A stretch of DNA of 5,856 nucleotides, taken from an uncultured Clostridia bacterium. Lineage in GTDB: Bacteria > Bacillota > Clostridia > Christensenellales > Borkfalkiaceae. This document shows, piece after piece, positions 1 to 5,765 of this stretch. Below the pieces are notes generated by a model. It searched no databases and was not told where the DNA came from. It saw only the letters and a list, made by a program, of their open reading frames with translations. Made by a program: the position numbers and the translations under genes. The DNA is taken from positions 1 to 5,856 of the forward strand of contig CALARO010000329.1 of assembly GCA_937888935.1 (NCBI GenBank), read 5' to 3'. The stretch's first letter is position 1. Each line of letters begins with the position of its first letter.

Positions 1-431
1 CTATAGGTATTCTTGCGAACCTTCTGATGGATACCGATATTCAGCTGAAACTGCTTACCAAAGAAAAAGGAATCAATTTCGGTGCGATTTTTGAAAACGC
101 GGTAGCTCAGGAACTGACGGCGCACGGATATGAAAATCTTTACTATTTCAACAGTAAAAAACAAGGCGAAGTAGATTTTTTAATCGAATACAAAGGAAAT
201 GTTTTGCCGATTGAGGTAAAATCAGGCAAGGATTATAAAATCCATTCGGCGTTGAATAACTTGCTAACAAATGAGAATTATGATATTTCGCAAGCCGTTA
301 TTCTATGCAATGGAAATGTTGAAAGAAACGGTAAAAAATTATATTTGCCTATTTATATGACAATGTTTTTAAAGAAAACAATTTCGGCTTCAACAAAAAT
401 CGCTCTCGATTTATCGGCTTTAAAAGTTTAG
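1..431 (+). CDS. AAA ATPase with DUF4143 C-terminal domain, 5'-partial
   Basis: The frame is open from the window edge (codons from base 3) to TAG at 429-431, so about 142 C-terminal residues are present. The ATG at base 27 is internal, because the preceding codons (IGILANLL) fit the family's 'D-x-G-L-L-A-x-L-L' segment. Counting from that Met, GAIFENAV (19-26), GEVDF (47-51) and IEVKSG (62-67) give the E...D...ExK pattern of a PD-(D/E)xK nuclease-like fold. This is the hallmark of DUF4143, which follows the ATPase domain in a widespread bacterial family of about 400 residues. The P-loop part lies outside the window. The biological role of these proteins is poorly known; they are often multicopy and are sometimes discussed as toxin-like or mobile-associated ATPases. 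The gene is clearly AT-richer than the minus-strand block and converges on the truncated glycyl radical gene with a 15-bp gap and no terminator. The family call is firm; the function is not. Confidence 0.5.
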   Translation, partial: IGILANLLMDTDIQLKLLTKEKGINFGAIFENAVAQELTAHGYENLYYFNSKKQGEVDFLIEYKGNVLPIEVKSGKDYKIHSALNNLLTNENYDISQAVILCNGNVERNGKKLYLPIYMTMFLKKTISASTKIALDLSALKV

Positions 432-446
432 CGTTTAAAATTGAAA

Positions 447-1808
447 TTATTTTTTCACTCTTTTCCGCTTTTCCTTAGAGTAAAATAATTTTATGTATTT
501 TATCGCCCTTTCGCAACTGTTTGCAAGCTGATGTTTGTACGCGGAAAAAAGCGATTCGAACGAGCACAGGGTGGCAGGTTTGCCCGTATGCGGACCGATC
601 TGCCGCTTCGTAACGGGATCGAAGCCGTCGTTCAACGCGAGTTCGAGATTTTTCGGCAGACTGATAATACCGTTACAGGTGGAAGTGAGTTCGATGCGGG
701 CGGGGTACGGTTCGTAACAGCCGATTACCTCGTAATCGTAAACTTCGTTTTTTGCGTAGCCGTATTTCAGCAGGCTTTTTCGCACCGTTTCATCGCCGAT
801 GAACAGATAACTGCTGTTTCCGCGGATAATATCGCGGCAAATAAATTCAAGAAAATCTTCGGGCAGTTCGCCATCGTACTTGATATGAATTTTCGGACTG
901 AAAATATTCAGCGCGGAATATATTTTTACGATTTTAAAGGAAAAATCGGAATAGGCGCGATTTCCGTGCTTATCGAGCCCGCCGAGGCACAGCGGGATAT
1001 TCGCCACAAGGTTCATCGCGTGCAACCGCAGAAAGAATGCGGAAATCAACGCGTCGAGCTCCTCTTCGCGCCAGCCGTTTTTCAGATCGTTTTCGTAGTA
1101 CGGCTTCCACAGCTGATCTGCCTTGCCGAGCGTGCGCACGTACTGACATTCTAAATTGTTTTCGAGATTGTAATATAAAAGCGTGAGCTCTAAAACCTCG
1201 TACAAAGTCTGCGGCGGATTTTTCGCAAGACTTTCTAAATTTTTCGCGAGCCGCAGGCAGTTTTCGCCGCCGTCGGCGCGAAGAAGCTTAATATACCGCT
1301 TCAATAAATCGACGACCGCAGAATACACGCAAACCACGTCTTCGAAAAACGGCTTCTGCTCTCGCGGGCAGGCGGCAAGGCGCGCCTGCGCTTCGCGAAG
1401 TATGCCCGCAAAGCCGAGCGAAAACAGCCGTTCCCAGTCGGGAGTGGTATGCCCGAAATCAAGTCCCGAAAAGAACGCCGAACTTTCTCTGTCGGGGAAA
1501 TACGAATCGTCTTCGGCGGTTAAAATTTCATCGGTATGCTTTACGAAACGAACGCGCAAATTTCTGAGCAGATCGCCGTGATCGATTTTATCGGCGAAAT
1601 AATCGCTTTCGGAAACGCAAAGCCCCGCGTTTTGCAAAACGTAGGCGAACGCCCGCGCGCGGATTCGGGAAACCGTTTCGTTTTGATTGCTTTCGTAAAC
1701 GGCTTCCACGCCATTTTTTAATTCGGCCGCCGATACGCCGCCCGCAAATTCCGCTTTCGGGTATTCGTTTGCGATATAATTTCTGATTTTTTCGTTTAAT
1801 TCAATCAT
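447..1808 (-). CDS. Glycyl radical enzyme (PFL-like, dehydratase/lyase type), C-terminally truncated
   Basis: This 453-residue product is the N-terminal part of the pyruvate formate-lyase-like domain. Family landmarks in order are GHTTPDW (119-125), IPLCLGG (271-277), IGCYEP (362-367), the NLELALNDG segment (387-395) and SFESLFSAYKHQL (416-428). Cys364 with Glu366 matches the catalytic Cys-x-Glu of glycyl radical eliminases (diol/glycerol dehydratase, choline lyase, 4-hydroxyphenylacetate decarboxylase), as opposed to the Cys-Cys of PFL itself. The substrate cannot be told. Family members are about 780-850 residues and end with a glycyl-radical domain (RVxGY-like). Here everything after about residue 440 is missing, replaced by a basic tail (SKEKRKRVKK) and TAA. 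The downstream DNA is the convergent ATPase gene, so no second half can follow. The start is firm: AAGGAG at 1822-1817 lies 8 nt before ATG. No activating enzyme gene is present. As it stands the protein could not carry its own radical, so this is probably a pseudogene fragment. Confidence 0.5.
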   Translation of the reverse strand: MIELNEKIRNYIANEYPKAEFAGGVSAAELKNGVEAVYESNQNETVSRIRARAFAYVLQNAGLCVSESDYFADKIDHGDLLRNLRVRFVKHTDEILTAEDDSYFPDRESSAFFSGLDFGHTTPDWERLFSLGFAGILREAQARLAACPREQKPFFEDVVCVYSAVVDLLKRYIKLLRADGGENCLRLAKNLESLAKNPPQTLYEVLELTLLYYNLENNLECQYVRTLGKADQLWKPYYENDLKNGWREEELDALISAFFLRLHAMNLVANIPLCLGGLDKHGNRAYSDFSFKIVKIYSALNIFSPKIHIKYDGELPEDFLEFICRDIIRGNSSYLFIGDETVRKSLLKYGYAKNEVYDYEVIGCYEPYPARIELTSTCNGIISLPKNLELALNDGFDPVTKRQIGPHTGKPATLCSFESLFSAYKHQLANSCERAIKYIKLFYSKEKRKRVKK

Positions 1809-1826
1809 TTTTTTATCTCCTTATAT

Positions 1827-1852
1827 AACAAATCGACGATACAACAAATCGA
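1827..1852 (-). repeat. 10-bp direct repeat upstream of the glycyl radical gene
   Basis: On the minus strand TCGATTTGTT occurs twice, separated by GTATCG (a 16-bp period), ending 4 bp before the AAGGAG ribosome site. The repeat is exact over 10 bp in both copies. It could be a regulator site in the 81-bp gap between the two genes, but it is short and AT-rich, so chance is possible. I see no good -35/-10 pair or terminator in this gap. Confidence 0.5.
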
Positions 1853-1889
1853 AGCGCTCGGAAATTGCGGGCGGGGCGAAGAAACGTGC

Positions 1890-3395
1890 TTACCGCGAAG
1901 TTTTCGGGCGGCGTTTGCTTTCCGCGCCCGATTCGGCAACGGCATTACTTAAAATCGCAACACCGTTTGCCGCTTTGTTTTCTTCCGTCGCGGGAGCTTT
2001 TGTAGATATGCTGTAAGCGTTGAATTGCGCGTCCTGCGAGCAGGAAGACCTTAATTCGCGCGCCGCAAAGCCAAAGCCGCCGCCCGTGCTCCAAACTTCG
2101 CGGAACTTGCTGAGATTCCAGCTATACCACACTTCGAGATTTTCTGTGTTTTCACCCACCATAAACGAAATTTCTGAGGGCGTTTTTACGATTCGCGCCG
2201 TAAACTCGCCCGAAGGCAGAGTTTTGCCGAGCTCATTATAATAATAGTAGCTGTACGCCTTGGAATTCATATAATCGTAAACTAAAATTCGATTGGAAGC
2301 TTTTAATATGGTGAAGATAATATAACTTTTGCCGAATTCGGGTTGGAATGCAAAGCCGAATTGCTCGCCGTTGTTGCCGAAATTCAGCGAAGCCGTCATC
2401 GATACATACCCCGTGGTATCCGTTCCGAGCGTGATTTCTTTGTATCTGTTCGCCTCGGTGGAATTATCGCGGGAAAGCGTATAACCGTTTTCCGTTCTTG
2501 TTACCGCCGAGGAAGCGCTTCCGTATTCCGCGGTTTTCGTGGCGTACATATTCACGGAAGCCGACGCGCCGCCGTTGACTTCGACGGACGAAACAATGCC
2601 GTCGTATTGATTCGCTTCATCGAACACCGAAACAGCGTACGAGCCGTTCGGAACATATACTTTTTCGGCAGATTTAAATTCGTACGTTTTTTCGCCGTTT
2701 GCGCTTTGCAGAACGACTTTGCTCGCCGAACCCGAAACGCTTTCGTAAATATTCACGTAATTCAGCGCGAAATTCACTTTATAGGTGATCGGCGTTACTT
2801 TTTCGGCACTGCTTGCAACAGAATCTTCGGGCGATTTCACGAGTTCTCCGTTTTCGTTGCGCGTGCCGACTTTCGCATACGCCGCATAGCGGTATTCAAC
2901 GGCTTCATCGTACGATACTTCCCATACGATCATCGCAAGATCGGCATATGCCGACCCGAAAATATCCTGCGAGTGCCACGTAACGGCATCGCTTACGGTG
3001 ATTCCCGTATAATATTTATCGGTTTCCGCAACGTCGGTTTCCGCAACCGAATACGTTTCGCCGAAATCGTAGCCGACTTCGTAAACGTTTTCATAATTTT
3101 CTAACGCGGTGGCGAGCAGTAAATAATCACGGTTTTTCGAAAGCATATATTTCGTTTCGCCGAGCTTTGCTTCCGCCGCGGCGGTGCTTTCGCCTTCGGT
3201 GATTTCGGCGTTGCCGAAATCACCGACACCGTCCCCCTCCGCCCAAGCTTCAAGACTGTACCGCCCCGAAAGCGTTATGTTTTTGCTTTCGCGAGATTCG
3301 TTTTCGCCGTTTTTCGCGATAATTAACGAAAAACAACCGAACCCGACGCACGCGCCCGCGCAAGTTGCCAACATTTTATAAACATTTTTTCTCAT
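1890..3395 (-). CDS. Exported modular protein with carbohydrate-binding-like (ConA/LamG-type) C-terminal domain
   Basis: This 501-residue protein begins MRKNVYKM followed by a weak hydrophobic stretch (about 9-27), which reads as a signal peptide or N-terminal anchor. There is no clear AxA site and no canonical lipobox. Residues 40-180 form an acidic domain with YEVGYDF, YYTGITV and AMIVWEVSYDEAVEYRYAAYAKVG. Residues 203-285 look like a small beta-sandwich (PEGA or carboxypeptidase-regulatory type: YVPNGSYAVSVFDEANQYDG). Residues 320-465 look like a jelly-roll (ConA/LamG-like) module with FTARIVKTPSEISFMVG and GGGFGFAAREL. The last two modules repeat the order seen twice in the large protein encoded upstream. 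The C-terminus is basic (ESKRRPKTSR) with no LPXTG motif. The start is supported by GGGAG at 3409-3405, 9 nt before ATG, immediately after the lipoprotein stop. The likely role is a surface or secreted binding protein, possibly for glycans; this is inferred from fold-like patterns only. No catalytic residues are recognised. Confidence 0.5.
   Translation of the reverse strand: MRKNVYKMLATCAGACVGFGCFSLIIAKNGENESRESKNITLSGRYSLEAWAEGDGVGDFGNAEITEGESTAAAEAKLGETKYMLSKNRDYLLLATALENYENVYEVGYDFGETYSVAETDVAETDKYYTGITVSDAVTWHSQDIFGSAYADLAMIVWEVSYDEAVEYRYAAYAKVGTRNENGELVKSPEDSVASSAEKVTPITYKVNFALNYVNIYESVSGSASKVVLQSANGEKTYEFKSAEKVYVPNGSYAVSVFDEANQYDGIVSSVEVNGGASASVNMYATKTAEYGSASSAVTRTENGYTLSRDNSTEANRYKEITLGTDTTGYVSMTASLNFGNNGEQFGFAFQPEFGKSYIIFTILKASNRILVYDYMNSKAYSYYYYNELGKTLPSGEFTARIVKTPSEISFMVGENTENLEVWYSWNLSKFREVWSTGGGFGFAARELRSSCSQDAQFNAYSISTKAPATEENKAANGVAILSNAVAESGAESKRRPKTSR
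3019..3048 (-). repeat. Tandem 15-bp coding duplication (VAETD x2)
   Basis: Two adjacent 15-bp units (3019-3033 and 3034-3048) differ at only one base (g versus c at the unit's last position on the + strand, and t/t at the first). On the minus strand they read GTTGCGGAAACCGA(C/T) twice, giving VAETDVAETD at residues 117-126 of the exported protein. The near-identity suggests a recent in-frame slip or duplication within an acidic linker. Confidence 0.5.
3196..3226. repeat. Perfect 14-bp inverted repeat with 3-nt loop inside the exported-protein gene
   Basis: The + strand reads tcggtgatttcggc (3196-3209), gtt (3210-3212), gccgaaatcaccga (3213-3226). The arms are exact reverse complements. It lies in codons for GDFGNAEITE (about residues 58-67), shortly after the signal region. 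A transcript from the minus strand would form a 14-bp hairpin with loop AAC. No U-run follows, so it is not an intrinsic terminator. Confidence 0.5.
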
Positions 3396-3410
3396 TGTTT
3401 GTTTCTCCCT

Positions 3411-3671
3411 TTATTTTCTTTGAAAATTGCCGTTATTCTGAATGGGGCTTACGATTTCATAGTCGCCTGCGGAATCGTTTTCGCCCAGATCGCCCGCCTC
3501 GGGCCGAGATTCTTCCGTACGCCCGTTATCTGCGTTGCCGCCGCCCGCGTTTTCTTCGCTTTCCAGCGTTTTGCCGCACGCGGCGATACCGATAGCGAAA
3601 AGACATACGAACAGGCATACAAGCCAGCGCGCCGGAGCGCGGTTACGCTTAATTCCACACGCTGTCGTCAT
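3411..3671 (-). CDS. Small lipoprotein
   Basis: This 86-residue product has a textbook lipoprotein signal. The N-terminus is basic (K8, R9, R11, R15), the hydrophobic core is WLVCLFVCLFAIGI (16-29), and the lipobox is I29-A30-A31-C32. Lipidation on Cys32 would leave a 55-residue mature chain (CGKTLESEENAGGG...). That chain is hydrophilic, rich in Glu, Gly, Asn and Asp, has no recognisable domain and is probably disordered. The start ATG follows GGGGAG (3686-3681) by 9 nt. Its first 23 bp overlap the end of the 46-residue gene in another frame, which suggests translational coupling. Its TAA (3413-3411) directly precedes the next gene's ribosome site. A role as a membrane-tethered partner of the neighbouring exported proteins is inferred from position only. 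Overlapping minus-strand frames lack such a signal, which supports this frame. Confidence 0.5.
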   Translation of the reverse strand: MTTACGIKRNRAPARWLVCLFVCLFAIGIAACGKTLESEENAGGGNADNGRTEESRPEAGDLGENDSAGDYEIVSPIQNNGNFQRK

Positions 3672-3789
3672 CTACGTAATCTCCCCGCAACCCCGTAAGA
3701 GAATCGTTTACCAAAGAAGTAGCGATTACATCTTTTTCGCCGAAATTCACCGCTTCGAAAATCGGCTTTTCATACTTTGAACGTTCCAT
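3649..3789 (-). CDS. 46-residue small protein (YEKPxFExxxFxxxDVIxTS type)
   Basis: I read ATG at 3789-3787 through TAA at 3651-3649. The product starts MERSKYEKPIFEAVNFGEKD, continues VIATSLVNDS and LTGLRGDY, and ends VDDDSVWN. The start is supported by a perfect GGAGG (3801-3797) 7 nt upstream. There is no signal peptide or membrane segment, and the C-terminus is acidic (DDD). From memory, many short Clostridia proteins share a 'YEKPxxExxxFxxxDVIxTS' pattern and are annotated as hypothetical; their function is unknown to me. It is the first gene after the large-protein fragment and overlaps the lipoprotein start by 23 bp, so it probably shares their transcript. A peptide precursor is conceivable, but no processing site or partner enzyme is visible. 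Confidence that it is translated is good because start, ribosome site, stop and overlap all agree. Confidence 0.5.
   Translation of the reverse strand: MERSKYEKPIFEAVNFGEKDVIATSLVNDSLTGLRGDYVDDDSVWN
3681..3686 (-). promoter_or_regulatory. Ribosome binding site for the lipoprotein, inside the 46-residue gene
   Basis: GGGGAG on the minus strand, 9 nt before the lipoprotein ATG. It sits in the final codons of the 46-residue gene, so ribosomes ending there could re-start at once. This fixes the lipoprotein start and supports coupling of the two genes. Confidence 0.5.
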
Positions 3790-3796
3790 ACAAATT

Positions 3797-3801
3797 CCTC
3801 C
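3797..3801 (-). promoter_or_regulatory. Ribosome binding site GGAGG for the 46-residue gene
   Basis: GGAGG on the minus strand with 7 nt to the ATG at 3789. It is the strongest anti-16S match in the window and the main reason to accept this short gene. It lies about 20 nt beyond the large inverted repeat at 3822-3859, so that structure could influence access to it. Confidence 0.5.
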
Positions 3802-3821
3802 GTTATTTAATATTTTTTTTG

Positions 3822-3859
3822 TTGTTGCCGCCGAATCGGCGCCGATCCGACGGCAACAA
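3822..3859. terminator. Long stem-loop between the large-protein fragment and the 46-residue gene; terminator or processing hairpin
   Basis: The two 19-nt halves meet at 3840/3841. The + strand halves are ttgttgccgccgaatcggc and gccgatccgacggcaacaa. In minus-strand RNA the two non-Watson-Crick positions are both G.U pairs, giving a 17-bp stem with a GCGC loop. In + strand RNA they are A/C mismatches. However, the U-run expected of an intrinsic terminator follows only on the + strand (ttttttaattttt at 3860-3872); the minus strand has an A-run (3820-3813). It may end antisense transcription, act as a weak bidirectional terminator, or be a processing or stability hairpin within the minus-strand message. 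The structure is certain; its role is not. Confidence 0.5.
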
Positions 3860-3885
3860 TTTTTTAATTTTTCTTCTTAATCGGC

Positions 3886-5763
3886 TTAGCCGTTCGCCGT
3901 GATTTTATTCACTTCCGCCTGCACCGCTTCCGCTTCGCTTGTGTAACTATACTCGCTGAATACGATGCTTTCCAGCCCGTTTCTTACGTCGCGGGTGGCA
4001 AGCCCAACTTTCGTGATGGTGAAATCGTTTAAATCGAACGTGCCTTTCACAACGCCGCTCCACGTTCTTACCAACTTACTGCCGATGAAGAAGTACAGCG
4101 TGCCGCCGCTCTTTACGAATTTAAGTTCGTATTCGCCCGACGGATCGTAAGTATCGCTTTGCTGTAAATCGAACCAGCCGCCGGGAACGCCGTCGGTAAA
4201 GCCGCAAAGGCTCGTTCTGTTTTTATTGCCCGCTTCATCGAGCATCATCGCCGAGAAGCACACGTCGCTATACGTACCGTACGAGCCGTAAAGCATTATG
4301 CCCGCCTGCCCCGTTTTGTTCGTCGCCGAAAATTTTACTTTGGTTTTGATGACGAAATCTTGCGAAGCGGAATTTTCGAAGTATGCCGCGGCGTAGGTGT
4401 TGCCGCCGTTTGCCGACGGCGTTACCGTCTGTTCGCCCGTTTTGGTAAGACGGAACGTGCCGCCCGCGCCGTACGATTCAGACATTTTGCGATACGCTTT
4501 TGCAAGGACGATTTCGTTCGTTTCGCCCGATTTCACCGTTACCGTTTCAAGGGCTTCGTATTCTCCGCAATCGAAATACACGTTGTGCGTGCCCGCGGCA
4601 AGGTAAATGGTGGCTTTATTATTTTTCACGTTCGTAACGGTGCCGTTCGCGGTAACGCTATGAATATCGATCGCGCTGTTTTCGGCAACGCCGATTTTCA
4701 GCGGCGTTAAATCGAGCGGTTTCAGCCGGTTATCGATTGCCTCCTGCGAAAGCGAATACGAATAGTTATAGAAAGTAGTGCCGTTATTCGATTTGCCGCG
4801 CACCGCGAAACCGAACGTTCCCTCGCCGTTCTCCGCGCCCGCAGGTCCGTACTCGGCGTTGAATCTGTGCGCGTATACGTCGTTTAAGAACAGATAAATG
4901 AAATCGCCTTTTTTCACGACCGTCATTTTAAAATCTTTTCTCTCGGACATTATATCTTTTGCCGCTTCGGGGAACGTATCGCGAATGAGAAGTTGCGATT
5001 CGATCCACACCTTGTCGCCGTTGTATCTGCCTACGTTCCATACTCTCATATAGGGTGAGCTGTCCCGCAGGTTGAGAAGCACCATTACGCTGATTTCGTC
5101 TTTCGCGTACACAACGAAGCCCACCTGACAGTTAGCGTCCCACGAGTCGTCGGCGCGGCGGATATTCGCTTCCAGCACGTATTCGTACGCGCTGCCGATC
5201 ATCATTTGCGTGATGGTGTTGTTGCCCTCGTTTTCGCTTACGCCGTATTCCGCGCCCGTTTCCGCGCCGTGCGAAACGAGATTCCATTCGCCCGCTTTCA
5301 AGCCGTCGTCGTTCACCGCGCGCGTTTTCGCCAGCGGCTTTTCAAGGCTTGCCGTAACAAGCGGTATGCCGAGATCGGCGGTTAAATCAAATTCGATAAT
5401 GTCCTCATACTTCGCGTTCGCGAAATACAGTTTGTGCGCGCCCGATTTGGCGATAAAGGAATAATCGCCCGATGCTTCGAGGTACTGCGAATAGTCAACG
5501 CCGTCGAGAAGCATTTTCGCTTCGGCGTAAGAATCGTCTTTAAACTGCACTCGCCCGCTTACCCGATACACCGAATACGCTTCGAAGCGCAGTTCCATTT
5601 TATCGCGGCTGACGACAACCACGTAAGCAATCGAGCCGTCCGCCTGAGCAACGCCCTCGATTTTACTGCCGTTCACGTACGTTTCCACCGCCTTGTTCGC
5701 CGCGGGCTTCACCGTGAATTGCAACACGTCGCCCACGGATACGTTTTCGGGCGAAGGAAGGTT
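3886..5763 (-). CDS. Large modular surface protein, 5'-truncated (ConA/LamG-like and PEGA-like repeats)
   Basis: The open frame runs from just after an in-frame TAG (5766-5764) to TAA at 3888-3886. The first usable start codon is a GTG at 5736 (616 residues), but no ribosome site precedes it. The upstream residues NLPSPENVS plus VGDVLQFTVKP read as the middle of a beta-repeat domain, so the true N-terminus and signal peptide are missing. Counted from the GTG, the modules are: repeat domain 1-53; small beta-sandwich about 57-130 (YSFIAKSGAHKLYFANAKYE); jelly-roll (ConA/LamG-like) about 145-330 (FKMTVVKKGDFIYLFLNDVY, GTFGFAVR); second beta-sandwich about 345-412 (ATIYLAAGTHNVYFDCGEYE); second jelly-roll about 416-600 (YELKFVKSGGTLYFFIGSKL, VGLATRDVR). 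There is no LPXTG motif or C-terminal anchor. It is probably a secreted or surface binding protein, perhaps for glycans; this is inferred from fold-like patterns. The fragment may be silent if its promoter was lost with the 5' end. Confidence 0.5.
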   Translation of the reverse strand, partial: NLPSPENVSVGDVLQFTVKPAANKAVETYVNGSKIEGVAQADGSIAYVVVVSRDKMELRFEAYSVYRVSGRVQFKDDSYAEAKMLLDGVDYSQYLEASGDYSFIAKSGAHKLYFANAKYEDIIEFDLTADLGIPLVTASLEKPLAKTRAVNDDGLKAGEWNLVSHGAETGAEYGVSENEGNNTITQMMIGSAYEYVLEANIRRADDSWDANCQVGFVVYAKDEISVMVLLNLRDSSPYMRVWNVGRYNGDKVWIESQLLIRDTFPEAAKDIMSERKDFKMTVVKKGDFIYLFLNDVYAHRFNAEYGPAGAENGEGTFGFAVRGKSNNGTTFYNYSYSLSQEAIDNRLKPLDLTPLKIGVAENSAIDIHSVTANGTVTNVKNNKATIYLAAGTHNVYFDCGEYEALETVTVKSGETNEIVLAKAYRKMSESYGAGGTFRLTKTGEQTVTPSANGGNTYAAAYFENSASQDFVIKTKVKFSATNKTGQAGIMLYGSYGTYSDVCFSAMMLDEAGNKNRTSLCGFTDGVPGGWFDLQQSDTYDPSGEYELKFVKSGGTLYFFIGSKLVRTWSGVVKGTFDLNDFTITKVGLATRDVRNGLESIVFSEYSYTSEAEAVQAEVNKITANG

Positions 5764-5765
5764 CT

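Noticed and set aside
17..24. gaaccttc at the left end, with its reverse complement at 5757-5764 near the right junction, as possible terminal inverted repeats
   Set aside because: Only 8 bp match, and the left copy lies inside the ATPase gene far from the left junction, so chance is the better explanation.
481..493. taaaat-a-atttta inverted repeat as a terminator between the convergent genes
   Set aside because: It is all A/T with a one-base loop, lies inside the end of the truncated gene, and would not form a stable stem.
531..1154. 207-codon open frame on the + strand
   Set aside because: It lies entirely opposite the glycyl radical gene, which has clear family motifs and a good ribosome site. 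The + strand translation has no recognisable features.
2343..3104. 253-codon open frame on the + strand
   Set aside because: It is antisense to the 501-residue exported-protein gene. Its Arg/Phe/Val-rich composition is typical of the reverse strand of this codon usage.
3449..3658. 69-codon minus-strand frame overlapping the lipoprotein
   Set aside because: It lacks a ribosome site and has no signal peptide, whereas the overlapping frame has a full lipobox signal and GGGGAG.
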